NCBI GenBank assembly: GCA_900470965.1
Contig: UCCS01000097.1
Coordinates: 1 to 38,024 of the forward strand
Direction of reading: 5' to 3'
Origin: Hyphomicrobiales bacterium
GTDB taxonomy: Bacteria > Pseudomonadota > Alphaproteobacteria > Rhizobiales > Rhizobiaceae
Length of the DNA: 38,024 bases
The notes beneath the pieces are model-generated. The model made no database searches. It was not told the DNA's origin and was given only the letters and a program-made list of their open reading frames with translations. Shown one piece after another: positions 9,543 to 18,097 of the stretch (the first letter of the stretch is position 1; every line of letters starts with the position of its first letter). A program made the translations under genes and the position numbers.

Positions 9543-9885
9543 AGTAAAGTTGCGGATTGTCTTTACAACCACCACCGGATATTCTCGGATGAAACTAGCT
9601 TTCATCTGTTAGAATTCATGAGAAATTGTCAAAATCCGATCGAAAGTAGATTCGGTTACTAATTCTTAATCAAGAAACGATATTTAATTGATGCGACTAG
9701 AATCAGCTCCGCATCTTGGGCCGTAGGTTTCACGAATGAATTGGGCCGATCCGCCGCGTTTGCGAGGCGGGACGGACTTTCAAGTATTGCCGGATAACTG
9801 CAGCTTTACTGCGTCCCGTCATGCGCGAAATCCGAACCATTCTCCGAGACATCGGCTGGTTGCCATCACACGTCGGGGGATTGAA
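9543..9885. other. Intergenic region between rocD and the chemoreceptor gene, with two small dyads
   Basis: 343 bases without a supported gene. Right after the rocD stop are two inverted repeats: GTAAAG/CTTTAC (9544-9549 and 9561-9566) and GATGAAA/TTTCATC (9588-9594 and 9600-9606). Neither has a good T-run, so termination is only possible, not shown. 9607-9720 is AT-rich and probably carries the chemoreceptor promoter. An in-frame ATG at 9736 exists, but the 50 extra residues look like translated leader. Confidence 0.45.
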
Positions 9886-11676
9886 ATGGCATTGTTTTCG
9901 TTGGGTGCGACGCCGGATTCGCGTGCGATCGTCACAGCTCTCATGAAATCGCAGGCGACGATCGAATTCGACCTGCAGGGAAAGATCCTGAACGCAAACG
10001 AGAATTTCTGCCGAGTGCTGGGCTACAAGCTCAGCGACATTGTCGGCAAGCATCACAGTATTTTCTGCGAGCCGGATTATGTCGCCTCCGCAGCCTACCG
10101 GGAATTCTGGCGGAAGCTCGGTCGGGGCGAATTCGATGCCGGTGAATACAAGCGTATCGGCAAGGATGGCCGCGAGGTCTGGATCCAGGCTAGCTACAAC
10201 CCGCTGATGTCGGGCGGCAAACCCTACAAGATCGTCAAGCTGGCAAGCGACGTGACCGCCATCAAGCTGAGAGCTGCCGATGCCGAAGGCAAGATCGCTG
10301 CCCTCTCGCGGGCTCAAGCCGTCATCGAGTTCACCCCGGACGGCGAAATCCTGCTGGCGAACGACAATTTCCTCTCGGTCATGGGTTACCGGCTGGAGGA
10401 GATCCGCGGCAAGCACCACAGCATGTTCTGCGAGCCGGACTATGTGCGCTCCGAAGCCTATAAGGAATTCTGGAGGAAACTTGCCGCCGGCCAGTTCGTC
10501 GCAGAGGAATTTCTGCGCATCGGCAAGGGCGGCAAAGTCGTCTGGATCCAGGCATCCTATAATCCTATCTTTGACATGAGCGGACGCATCTTCAAGGTCG
10601 TCAAATTCGCGACCGACGTCACCGAACGCGTCCGTGCTGTCGATGATCTGGCAACCGGCCTGACCGCGCTTGCCGAGGGCGATCTGACGAAGCGTGTCGA
10701 AAATCCTTTCCCGCCCGCGCTGGAAAAGGTCCGGACCGATTTCAATGCCGCGATTGACAGGCTCGGCAGCGCCATGCGCACGGTTCTCAACAATGCCGAG
10801 GCGATCGCCAGCGGTGCGCGTGAAACGAAGGAAGCCGCAGACGTGCTGTCCAAACGCACCGAACAGCAGGCCGCGACCGTCGAGGAAACCGCCGCCGCAC
10901 TCGATGAAATCACCCAGACCGTTGCCGACAGCGCCGGCCGCGCCGCCGAAGCAGGCGGGCTTGTCGCGGAAACGAAGCGCGGCGCAGAACATTCCGGCAG
11001 TATCGTCCGCAAGGCCGTCGACGCCATGGGTCAGATCGAGAAATCCTCGCGCGAGATCAGCAATATCATCGGAGTGATCGACGAGATCGCTTTCCAGACC
11101 AACCTGCTGGCGCTGAACGCCGGCGTCGAGGCGGCGCGTGCCGGCGAAGCCGGCAAGGGTTTTGCCGTCGTCGCCCAGGAGGTGCGTGAACTCGCACAGC
11201 GCTCGGCCAGCGCCGCCAAGGAGATCAAGGCGCTCATTACCACCTCCTCAGAGCACGTGAAAAGCGGTGTCGACCTTGTCGGCCAGACCGGCCAGGCACT
11301 GGAACGGATCGTCGCCCAGGTCGGCAATATCGACGTCAACGTCACGGCGATCGTCGAGTCCTCGCGCGAACAATCGACCGGGCTTGTGGAAATCAACAAG
11401 GCCGTCAACATCATGGATCAGGGCACACAGCAGAATGCTGCCATGGTGGAAGAGACGACGGCGGCAAGCGCCCGACTTTCGTCCGAGACTGAAAACCTTC
11501 GCAATCTCGTCTCACAGTTTAGATTTGGGCAACACTCTTCCGTTAATGTCATCGATAACCGTAACGATGCTTCGCCGGGTGCAAAGCCATCGCGTGGTAT
11601 GAAGGCAAAGCTCGTCCGCGCCAATGGTGGCGCTGTCGCTTCTGCCCTGGCTTACGATAGTTGGGAAGAATTCTAA
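9886..11676 (+). CDS. Soluble double-PAS methyl-accepting chemotaxis protein (McpY-like)
   Basis: A 596-residue chemoreceptor without membrane segments, hence probably cytoplasmic. Residues about 20-130 and 141-255 are two PAS domains that are near copies of each other: both contain GKHHSxFCEPDYV, EFWRKL and VWIQASYNP. A short HAMP-like linker (LTALAEGDLTKRVENPFP) leads into the signalling domain, whose hairpin tip reads DEIAFQTNLLALNAG and GFAVVAQEVRELAQRS. The protein ends in DSWEEF, like the C-terminal pentapeptide that docks CheR or CheB in some receptors. Start ATG 9886 has GGGGGA five bases upstream. Sinorhizobium McpY also has two PAS domains and no membrane segments, so this is a likely relative. 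cheW overlaps the stop codon by one base (TAATG). The cofactor or ligand of the PAS domains (haem, flavin or none) cannot be told. Confidence 0.93.
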   Translation: MALFSLGATPDSRAIVTALMKSQATIEFDLQGKILNANENFCRVLGYKLSDIVGKHHSIFCEPDYVASAAYREFWRKLGRGEFDAGEYKRIGKDGREVWIQASYNPLMSGGKPYKIVKLASDVTAIKLRAADAEGKIAALSRAQAVIEFTPDGEILLANDNFLSVMGYRLEEIRGKHHSMFCEPDYVRSEAYKEFWRKLAAGQFVAEEFLRIGKGGKVVWIQASYNPIFDMSGRIFKVVKFATDVTERVRAVDDLATGLTALAEGDLTKRVENPFPPALEKVRTDFNAAIDRLGSAMRTVLNNAEAIASGARETKEAADVLSKRTEQQAATVEETAAALDEITQTVADSAGRAAEAGGLVAETKRGAEHSGSIVRKAVDAMGQIEKSSREISNIIGVIDEIAFQTNLLALNAGVEAARAGEAGKGFAVVAQEVRELAQRSASAAKEIKALITTSSEHVKSGVDLVGQTGQALERIVAQVGNIDVNVTAIVESSREQSTGLVEINKAVNIMDQGTQQNAAMVEETTAASARLSSETENLRNLVSQFRFGQHSSVNVIDNRNDASPGAKPSRGMKAKLVRANGGAVASALAYDSWEEF

Positions 11677-12152
11677 TGGCCACGATCAACTCCACTAGCT
11701 TCAGCGGCGACACGCTCGAAATCATTGCCTTCCGCCTGCACGATCAGGAGTTTTGCGTGAAGACCACGACCATCCGCGAAATCCGCGGCTGGGCGCCGTC
11801 GACGCCGATCCCGCACTCTCCGGAAGATGTCATCGGTGTCATGAACCTGCGCGGTTCGGTCATCCCGATCATCGACCTCGCCTACAAGCTCGGCATGAAG
11901 AGCACTGTCGCCAATGAGCGCAGCGCCATTGTCGTCGCAGAAGTGCACAATATGGTCATCGGCATGCTGGTTGATCGTGTTTCCGACATCCTGACGATTT
12001 CTTCTAGCCATGTTCAACCCGTTCCTGAAGTGACTGCTTCCTTCGACCGCGCGTTCTGCGAAGGTATCATCGCTTCCGAAAACGGCATGATCTGCTTCCT
12101 GAACCTCGCAAAAATGTTCAAGGAAAACGAGACGGACGAACTGGCCGCCTGA
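11676..12152 (+). CDS. cheW: CheW chemotaxis coupling protein
   Basis: A 158-residue CheW-domain protein linking receptors to the histidine kinase CheA. Typical segments are IIAFRLHDQEFCVKTTTIRE, the ligand loop PHSPEDVIGVMNLRGSVIPI (conserved NLRG), and the IGMLVDRVSDI strand. The ATG at 11676 shares its A with the stop of the upstream receptor gene, and GGAAGA lies just before it inside the receptor gene, so translation is coupled to the receptor. The pairing suggests a dedicated receptor/adaptor unit apart from a main che operon, since no cheA or cheY is nearby. A clear terminator follows. Confidence 0.95.
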   Translation: MATINSTSFSGDTLEIIAFRLHDQEFCVKTTTIREIRGWAPSTPIPHSPEDVIGVMNLRGSVIPIIDLAYKLGMKSTVANERSAIVVAEVHNMVIGMLVDRVSDILTISSSHVQPVPEVTASFDRAFCEGIIASENGMICFLNLAKMFKENETDELAA

Positions 12153-12179
12153 TCGCTTCGCGATATGACATGAACGAGG

Positions 12180-12206
12180 AACCGCTCCACAAGGGCGGTT
12201 TTTGTT
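12180..12206 (+). terminator. Rho-independent terminator after cheW
   Basis: AACCGCTC (12180-12187) pairs with GGGCGGTT (12193-12200), six Watson-Crick pairs plus T-G and C-G, loop of five bases, followed by TTTTTGTTGTT. It lies 27 bases beyond the cheW stop. Confidence 0.85.
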
Positions 12207-12324
12207 GTTCAAGCTTTCGTTGTGTGCCGGAGGTTCGCTGCCGCGACGTCGTTGGAGACAAGTGGTTCCGACGCCAGCCTCGTCAAGCTTTGCAAGATTG
12301 TTCTTGCAATGAACTGATCCTCTT

Positions 12325-12358
12325 GAAAACCGGGCGGGAAGCACGCTTCCCGCCCGGT
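12325..12358 (-). terminator. Rho-independent terminator of the formate transporter gene
   Basis: A perfect 13-bp inverted repeat, ACCGGGCGGGAAG (12329-12341) with CTTCCCGCCCGGT (12346-12358), loop CACG. Read on the minus strand the stem is followed by TTTTC, and it lies 43 bases beyond the stop codon of the minus-strand transporter gene. Confidence 0.8.
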
Positions 12359-12401
12359 CTCCTCCAACTCCGGTTTCTCTACAGCTCCCGCAGGGGAGTT
12401 T

Positions 12402-14060
12402 TTAGCCGAACAATGCCAACGTCGCCTTCAGCGTTACCCAAACGCCCCAGAGCAGCGGAATGCCGACCACGGCCCAGGCAAGCGCCGCCTTGGCATCGAG
12501 ACCGCCCGTGCCAATGCCGAAAGAGCCCGTGGGGCCAGCGTTGACCGCAGCGCTCCTCGCCTGAAGCGCAGCGACTTCATCATCCGACATGAACCATTTG
12601 TCGGAGAGCGGCCGCACGAAAGCATTGGCGACCAGGCCGAGCGCCAGCATGCAGGCAAGGATATACATCGTGCCCGTATAGAGCGCCGGCCCGGGCGCTA
12701 CGCCGGCGGCGATCTGTGCTTCGCGGATATAGTTGACGACGACAGGGCCGACGATGCCGGCGGTTGCCCAGGCCGTCAGCAGACGGCCATGAATGGCGCC
12801 GACGAACTGCGTACCGAAAATATCAGCGAGATAGGCCGGGATAGTCGCGAAGCCACCGCCATACATCGACAGGATGATGCCGAAGGCAAGCACGAAGAGG
12901 GCCTTGTTGCCCATATCCGCCAGCGTCGGAGCTGCGGCATAGAGCACGATGCCGAGGATGAAGAAAGTATAATAGGTATTCTTGCGGCCGATCTTGTCGG
13001 ACAGCGAAGCCCAGAAGAACCGCCCGCCGATGTTGAAGAGCGACAGCAGACCGGCAAAGCCGGCAGCAATCGTCGCAATCGACGCCTTCTGACCGGCATC
13101 AAGCTGCGCAAAGCCGACATCCGGCAGCCCAATCAGCGAACCGGCGAAGATTTCCTGCAGCATCGGCGAAGCCATGCCGATAACGCCGATACCAGCCGAC
13201 ACGTTGAGGCAGAGCACCGCCCAGATCAGCCAGAACTGCTTCGTCCTGTGGGCATCGCGCAGATGCACGTGTTTGGTGGTGATCATCGTGCTCTTGGTGG
13301 CGGGCGGGGTCCAGCCTTCCGGACGCCAGCCGGTCGGCGGAATACGGTACCCGAAGGCACCGCCGATCATGAAGACGAAATAGATGGCCGCCATGACGAT
13401 GAAGGTCTGCCAGACGCCGACGGACGTATCCGTCTTGAAGGTGTTCATCAGGAGGTTGGCCAGCGGAGCGCCGATCATTGCACCGCCACCGAAGCCCATG
13501 ATCGCCATGCCGGTCGCCATGCCGCGTCGGTCCGGAAACCATTTGATAAGTGTGGAAACCGGTGAAATGTAGCCGAGACCGAGGCCGATGCCGCCGATCA
13601 CGCCAGCGCCGATCCACATGATCCAGAGCTGGTGAGAAATGACCCCGAAAGCCGCGATGATGATGCCGCCGCACCAGCAGCAGGCCGAGACGGCGCCCGC
13701 CTTGCGCGGACCGACCCGCTCCAGCCAGCCACCCCAGATGGCAGCGGACGAACCGAGCAGCACGAAGAAGAGCGTATAGATCCAGCCAAGATCGGCGACG
13801 CGCCAGTCGCAGGTCGTGGTGAAGAGCGCCGATACGAGCGTCAAATCCGGGCAGGCCGTCGAAGCGGTAATGCCGAGGGATTTCGACAGCGGCAGCCAGA
13901 ACACGCTGAAGCCATAGGCCATGCCGATGCAAAGATGGATGGCGAGCGCGGCCGGCGGCACGAGCCACCGATTGAAGCCGGGCCTTGCGATGATCCTTTC
14001 GCGATCCAGCAAACCCACACCTGTCAATACGCCGCCCGAACTTGTATCCGCTGCAGTCAT
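12402..14060 (-). CDS. OFA-family MFS transporter, probable oxalate/formate-type carrier
   Basis: A 552-residue protein with about twelve hydrophobic segments. The opening IHLCIGMAYGFSVFWLPLSK and the later GGFATIPAYLADIFG and GGRFFWASLSDKIGRKN are characteristic of the oxalate:formate antiporter (OFA) branch of the major facilitator superfamily. It is longer than the usual about 420 residues because of an insertion between helices 2 and 3 and an extended C-terminal tail with a further membrane segment. ATG 14060 is chosen over the in-frame TTG at 14066 because AGGAGG stands eight bases before it. As the last gene after the formate dehydrogenase genes on the same strand, it most likely moves formate (or a related carboxylate) across the inner membrane; the substrate is inferred from family and context only. 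Confidence 0.88.
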   Translation of the reverse strand: MTAADTSSGGVLTGVGLLDRERIIARPGFNRWLVPPAALAIHLCIGMAYGFSVFWLPLSKSLGITASTACPDLTLVSALFTTTCDWRVADLGWIYTLFFVLLGSSAAIWGGWLERVGPRKAGAVSACCWCGGIIIAAFGVISHQLWIMWIGAGVIGGIGLGLGYISPVSTLIKWFPDRRGMATGMAIMGFGGGAMIGAPLANLLMNTFKTDTSVGVWQTFIVMAAIYFVFMIGGAFGYRIPPTGWRPEGWTPPATKSTMITTKHVHLRDAHRTKQFWLIWAVLCLNVSAGIGVIGMASPMLQEIFAGSLIGLPDVGFAQLDAGQKASIATIAAGFAGLLSLFNIGGRFFWASLSDKIGRKNTYYTFFILGIVLYAAAPTLADMGNKALFVLAFGIILSMYGGGFATIPAYLADIFGTQFVGAIHGRLLTAWATAGIVGPVVVNYIREAQIAAGVAPGPALYTGTMYILACMLALGLVANAFVRPLSDKWFMSDDEVAALQARSAAVNAGPTGSFGIGTGGLDAKAALAWAVVGIPLLWGVWVTLKATLALFG

Positions 14061-14152
14061 GAACAACTCCTCCTTGATTCAGACCTTGCTGTCACAAGCG
14101 CATGCGCAAGCGGGTCGATCCCGCCTCCCCTCTTTCATGCGCCGATGTTGAT
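14061..14152 (-). other. Gap before the transporter gene with palindrome and hairpin
   Basis: The 92-base gap between fdsD and the transporter holds the perfect palindrome GCGCATGCGC (14098-14107) and a GCGGG-N5-CCCGC hairpin (14110-14124). No T-run follows, so this is not a standard terminator. It might be an attenuator, a transcript-stabilising structure, or part of a separate promoter for the transporter. Confidence 0.4.
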
Positions 14153-14398
14153 TTATCGAAGCGGCTGTTCTGCCGGCTCCGGTTTGCGGATCAGAGGAAC
14201 GGCCTGCAGCACGAGCGCGTCGAGGCCACTATCTTCCTTTTCCAGGATTTCGAAGAGTTGCCGCCGCATGCGCGGCTCCCAGAATTTGTTGATATGCGTT
14301 GCAACCCCTTGCGCAGCCTCGCTTTCGGGCTGTGTCTTGAAGAAGGTTGCGATCTGGTTTGCCATATAGACGAGTTTGGTCTTGGTATCATGCGACAT
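14153..14398 (-). CDS. fdsD: NAD-dependent formate dehydrogenase delta subunit
   Basis: A small 81-residue protein with the FdsD pattern: KLVYMANQIATFFKTQPE near the N-terminus, then VATHINKFWEPRMRRQLFEI. FdsD is needed for formation or stability of the active molybdenum formate dehydrogenase complex in Rhodobacter and Cupriavidus. ATG 14398 is used, with AGGAAG about ten bases upstream; the longer frame up to 14473 runs into fdhD and adds no conserved sequence. The gene overlaps the end of fdhD by 11 bases, so it is translationally linked to the operon. Confidence 0.92.
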   Translation of the reverse strand: MSHDTKTKLVYMANQIATFFKTQPESEAAQGVATHINKFWEPRMRRQLFEILEKEDSGLDALVLQAVPLIRKPEPAEQPLR

Positions 14399-15215
14399 CG
14401 GCGATGCTTCCTGGCGACAGGCGATGCGGGTGGGTGAAAATCTCGAAATCCTCACCGCGAACGAGGGCGACAAGCGTCATGCCGGCTTCCTCGGCCGTGC
14501 GGATGGCAAGTGCGGTCGGCGCGGAAATGGCGATCAGCACGGGCGCGCCGAGGATCGCCGTCTTCTGAACCATTTCGACGGATAGGCGGCTGGTAACAGC
14601 GACAGCGCCGGAAGCGCCGGCCTGCCCCGCCCTGATGACGGCGCCACAGAGCTTATCGAGCGCATTGTGCCGGCCGACATCCTCACGCACGGCGATCAAT
14701 CCCTTGCCGGGGATGTAGAAGCCGGCGCCATGAACGGCTCGCGTCTCGCGATGCAGCGGCTGGGAATCGTTGAGCAGCGCGATCGCCTGCACGATATCGG
14801 CATGCGACAGCGACAGCTCGGTCTTGGAAACATCAGGCACCTTCCTGACCGCCTGCTCGATCGACTCGATGCCGCAGAGGCCGCAGCCGACAGGCCCCGC
14901 CATGCTGCGCCGCCGCTTTCTGAGCGCGTCCTCGACATCATCAACAAGCGTCACCTGGACGTCGATACCCTTCTCGTCCTCGATGAGCTCGACACCAGCG
15001 ACCTGGCTGCGGTCGGTGATAATGCCCTCCGTAAGGCTGAAACCGACCGCGAAATCCTCGAGGTCACCGGGCGTGGCCATCATGACCGCATGCGAACTGC
15101 CGCCATAGGAAAAGGCGATCGGCACTTCCTCGGGCACGATACGCTCGCCCCGTGTCATGACGCCGCCCCTCCGGGCGACCTCCGTCACGCTTATGCGGGT
15201 CGGCCTTTCCGTCAT
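14388..15215 (-). CDS. fdhD: FdhD sulfurtransferase for formate dehydrogenase maturation
   Basis: A 275-residue FdhD protein (FdsC in the fds operon naming of some species). It delivers sulfur to the molybdenum cofactor of formate dehydrogenase, a step required for activity. The catalytic CxxC loop is visible as GCGLCG (Cys111 and Cys114), and the conserved GDLEDFAVGFSLTEGII, AVHGAGFY, REDVGRHNALDK and SRLSVEMVQK segments are present. Its ATG overlaps the fdsA stop codon by one base (TAATG read on the minus strand), and its 3' end overlaps fdsD. Confidence 0.95.
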   Translation of the reverse strand: MTERPTRISVTEVARRGGVMTRGERIVPEEVPIAFSYGGSSHAVMMATPGDLEDFAVGFSLTEGIITDRSQVAGVELIEDEKGIDVQVTLVDDVEDALRKRRRSMAGPVGCGLCGIESIEQAVRKVPDVSKTELSLSHADIVQAIALLNDSQPLHRETRAVHGAGFYIPGKGLIAVREDVGRHNALDKLCGAVIRAGQAGASGAVAVTSRLSVEMVQKTAILGAPVLIAISAPTALAIRTAEEAGMTLVALVRGEDFEIFTHPHRLSPGSIADVA

Positions 15216-18094
15216 TATTCCGCCGCCTCCATCTTGCTGGCGATGCGGCGGGACTGACGGGCCTGCTCGTCATACTCGACCTGCCACTCGGACGGGCCGT
15301 TGGAAGGCGAAACCTGCACCGCCGTCACCTTGTATTCCGGGCAGTTGGTCGCCCAGTCGGAAAAGTCCGTCGTGATGACATTCGCCTGCGTATCCGGATG
15401 GTGGAAGGTCGTATAGACGACGCCGGGCGCCACGCGATCGGTGATCAATGCGCGGAGCGTCGTATCGCCGGAGCGGCTCCCGAGCTTCACCCAATCGCCA
15501 TCGCGGATGCCGCGCTGTTCGGCATCATGCGGATGAATTTCCAGCCGGTCTTCGGAGTGCCAGATGACATTATCGGTGCGGCGTGTCTGCGCCCCGACAT
15601 TATACTGGCTAAGAATGCGGCCGGTGGTGAGAAGCAGCGGGAAGCGCGGACCTGTGCGCTCGTCGGTTGCCACATATTCCGTGCGGATGAACTTGCCCTT
15701 GCCGCGCACGAACCCATCCACATGCATGATCGGCGAGCCGAGCGGATGCTGCTCGTTGCAGGGCCACTGAACGGAGCCCATCTTGTCGAGATAGTCGTAA
15801 GAGACCGAAGCGAAGCTCGGCGTCGTCGCGGCAATCTCATCCATGATCTCGGACGGATGCGTATAGTGCCAGTCGAGGCCCATGGCCTGGGCGAGCTTCT
15901 GCGTCACTTCCCAGTCGCCATAGCCGTTGCGTGGCGTCATGACCTTGCGCACGCGGTTGATACGGCGCTCGGCATTGGTAAAGGTGCCGTCCTTTTCCAG
16001 GAAGGTAGAGCCCGGTAGGAAGACGTGAGCATAGTTCGCCGTTTCGTTAAGGAAGAGATCCTGTACGACGACGCATTCCATGGCGGCAAGGCCGGCGGCG
16101 ACATGTTTGGTGTCCGGATCGGACTGCAGAATGTCTTCGCCCTGGATATAGATACCCTTGAAAGAGCCATCGACGGCAGCATCCAGCATGTTCGGAATAC
16201 GCAGGCCCGGCTCGTTGTTGAGCTTCACGCCCCAGAGCTTTTCGAAAATATCGCGCGTCGCATCGTCGGAGATGTGGCGATAGCCCGGCAGCTCATGCGG
16301 GAAGGAGCCCATGTCGCAGGAGCCCTGCACATTGTTCTGACCACGCAGCGGGTTCACACCGACGCCGGGACGGCCGATATTGCCGGTCGCCATGGCAAGG
16401 TTGGCGATCGCCATGACCGTCGTCGAGCCCTGGCTGTGTTCGGTGACGCCGAGACCGTAATAGATGGCGCCATTGCCGCCGGTCGCGAAAAGCCGGGCAG
16501 CGCCGCGCAGATCTTCCGGCTTCACACCGGTAAACTTCTCGACGGCTTCCGGGCTATGCTGCGGCTCGGCGACAAAAGCCGCCCAATCCTCGAACTCCGA
16601 CCAGTCGCAACGCTCGCGGATGAATTTCTCGTCGTAGAGGCCTTCGGTCACGATCACATGCGCAAGCGCCGTCATGATTGCGACATTAGTGCCGGGCTTC
16701 AGCGGCAGATGGAAAGATGCCTCCACATGCGGCGAGCGGATAATATCGATACGACGCGGATCGATGACAATAAGCTTGGCACCCTGCCGCAGCCGCTTCT
16801 TCAGGCGCGAACCGAAGACCGGATGGCCGTCGGTCGGATTGGCACCGATGATGATGACCACATCGGACTGTTCAACGCTGTCGAAATTCTGCGTGCCGGC
16901 CGATGTGCCGAAAGCCTGACCCAGCCCATAACCTGTCGGGGAATGGCAGACGCGGGCGCAGGTATCGACATTGTTGTTGCCGAAGCCGGCGCGGATCAGC
17001 TTTTGGACAAGGTAAGTCTCTTCATTGGTGCAGCGGGACGATGTGATACCGCCGATCGCTTCGCGGCCATACTGATACTGGATGCGGCGAAACTCGGAAG
17101 CGACATGGGCATAGGCCTCGTCCCAGGTCACTTCACGCCAGGGATCCGTCACCTTCTCGCGGATCATCGGGTTGAGGATGCGGTCCTTATGGGTTGAGTA
17201 GCCATAGGCAAAGCGCCCCTTGACACAGGAATGGCCGCGGTTTGCCTGCCCATCCTTCCACGGCACCATGCGGACCAGCTCTTCACCACGCATTTCCGCC
17301 TTGAAGGAGCAGCCGACGCCGCAATAGGCGCATGTCGTGACGGCCGAATGTTCCGGCTGGCCGATGCGGATGACTGATTTTTCCGTCAGCGTCGCGGTCG
17401 GACAGGCCTGCACGCAGGCGCCGCAGGACACGCATTCGGAATCGACGAAATGCTCGTGCATGCTGGGCGAAACACGCGAGCCGAAGCCGCGCCCCTCGAT
17501 CGTCAGCGCAAAGGTGCCTTGCACCTCCTCGCAGGCGCGCACGCAACGAGAGCAGACAATGCACTTCGACGGATCATAGGTGAAGTACGGATTGGACTCG
17601 TCCTTCGGCATCCATTTCAGATTGATCTCGCCGCTGTTGCGCGCCTTGACATGATTGTCGCCCTCATAGCCATAACGCACATCGCGCAGACCGACGGCGC
17701 CCGCCATGTCCTGCAGCTCGCAATCACCATTGGCTGCACAGGTCAGACAGTCGAGCGGATGGTCGGAGATATAAAGCTCCATGACGCCGCGGCGGATATT
17801 CTTCAGCCGCTCCGTCTGCGTATGGACGACGATGCCGGATGCCACCGGCGTGGTGCAGGAGGCGGGCGTTCCGTTGCGGCCGTCGATTTCGATCAGACAG
17901 AGACGGCAGGAACCGAAGGCATCGACCATATCGGTCGCGCAGAGCTTCGGGACCTGAATGCTAGCCTCCATGGAGGCGCGCATAATCGAGGTTCCCTCAG
18001 GAACCGTCACCTGCTGGCCGTCGATGGTCAGCGTCACCATCGTTTCGGATTTCGAAGCCGGCGTTCCGTAGTCGATTTCGTGAACAAGAGACAT
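15215..18094 (-). CDS. fdsA: NAD-dependent formate dehydrogenase alpha (catalytic molybdenum) subunit
   Basis: A 959-residue catalytic subunit that oxidises formate to CO2 at a bis-MGD molybdenum site and passes electrons through a chain of iron-sulfur clusters. Visible ligands in order: a plant-type 2Fe-2S site (Cys52, 63, 66, 80), a NuoG-like His-Cys3 cluster (His112, Cys116, 119, 125), two 4Fe-4S ferredoxin sites (Cys178/181/184/188 and 221/224/227/231), and the 4Fe-4S site of the molybdopterin domain (Cys255, 258, 262, 290). The active-site residue is cysteine, not selenocysteine, in ARVCHSPTG (Cys383 followed by His384). The C-terminal third carries the molybdopterin dinucleotide binding domain (PLLLTTGRILSQYN). 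Length matches FdsA of Rhodobacter and Cupriavidus. It is cytoplasmic; no signal peptide is seen. Confidence 0.97.
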   Translation of the reverse strand: MSLVHEIDYGTPASKSETMVTLTIDGQQVTVPEGTSIMRASMEASIQVPKLCATDMVDAFGSCRLCLIEIDGRNGTPASCTTPVASGIVVHTQTERLKNIRRGVMELYISDHPLDCLTCAANGDCELQDMAGAVGLRDVRYGYEGDNHVKARNSGEINLKWMPKDESNPYFTYDPSKCIVCSRCVRACEEVQGTFALTIEGRGFGSRVSPSMHEHFVDSECVSCGACVQACPTATLTEKSVIRIGQPEHSAVTTCAYCGVGCSFKAEMRGEELVRMVPWKDGQANRGHSCVKGRFAYGYSTHKDRILNPMIREKVTDPWREVTWDEAYAHVASEFRRIQYQYGREAIGGITSSRCTNEETYLVQKLIRAGFGNNNVDTCARVCHSPTGYGLGQAFGTSAGTQNFDSVEQSDVVIIIGANPTDGHPVFGSRLKKRLRQGAKLIVIDPRRIDIIRSPHVEASFHLPLKPGTNVAIMTALAHVIVTEGLYDEKFIRERCDWSEFEDWAAFVAEPQHSPEAVEKFTGVKPEDLRGAARLFATGGNGAIYYGLGVTEHSQGSTTVMAIANLAMATGNIGRPGVGVNPLRGQNNVQGSCDMGSFPHELPGYRHISDDATRDIFEKLWGVKLNNEPGLRIPNMLDAAVDGSFKGIYIQGEDILQSDPDTKHVAAGLAAMECVVVQDLFLNETANYAHVFLPGSTFLEKDGTFTNAERRINRVRKVMTPRNGYGDWEVTQKLAQAMGLDWHYTHPSEIMDEIAATTPSFASVSYDYLDKMGSVQWPCNEQHPLGSPIMHVDGFVRGKGKFIRTEYVATDERTGPRFPLLLTTGRILSQYNVGAQTRRTDNVIWHSEDRLEIHPHDAEQRGIRDGDWVKLGSRSGDTTLRALITDRVAPGVVYTTFHHPDTQANVITTDFSDWATNCPEYKVTAVQVSPSNGPSEWQVEYDEQARQSRRIASKMEAAE

Positions 18095-18097
18095 GGT

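Noticed and set aside
9736..9885. A 50-residue N-terminal extension of the chemoreceptor from ATG 9736
   Set aside because: No ribosome binding site is seen before 9736, while GGGGGA stands five bases before ATG 9886; the extension reads like translated leader DNA.
12170..12544. A 124-codon plus-strand frame after cheW
   Set aside because: It runs through both terminators and into the antisense of the transporter gene; its product has no recognisable features.
16025..17197. A 390-codon plus-strand frame inside fdsA
   Set aside because: It lies fully within fdsA, whose iron-sulfur and catalytic motifs are certain; the shadow product resembles no protein family.
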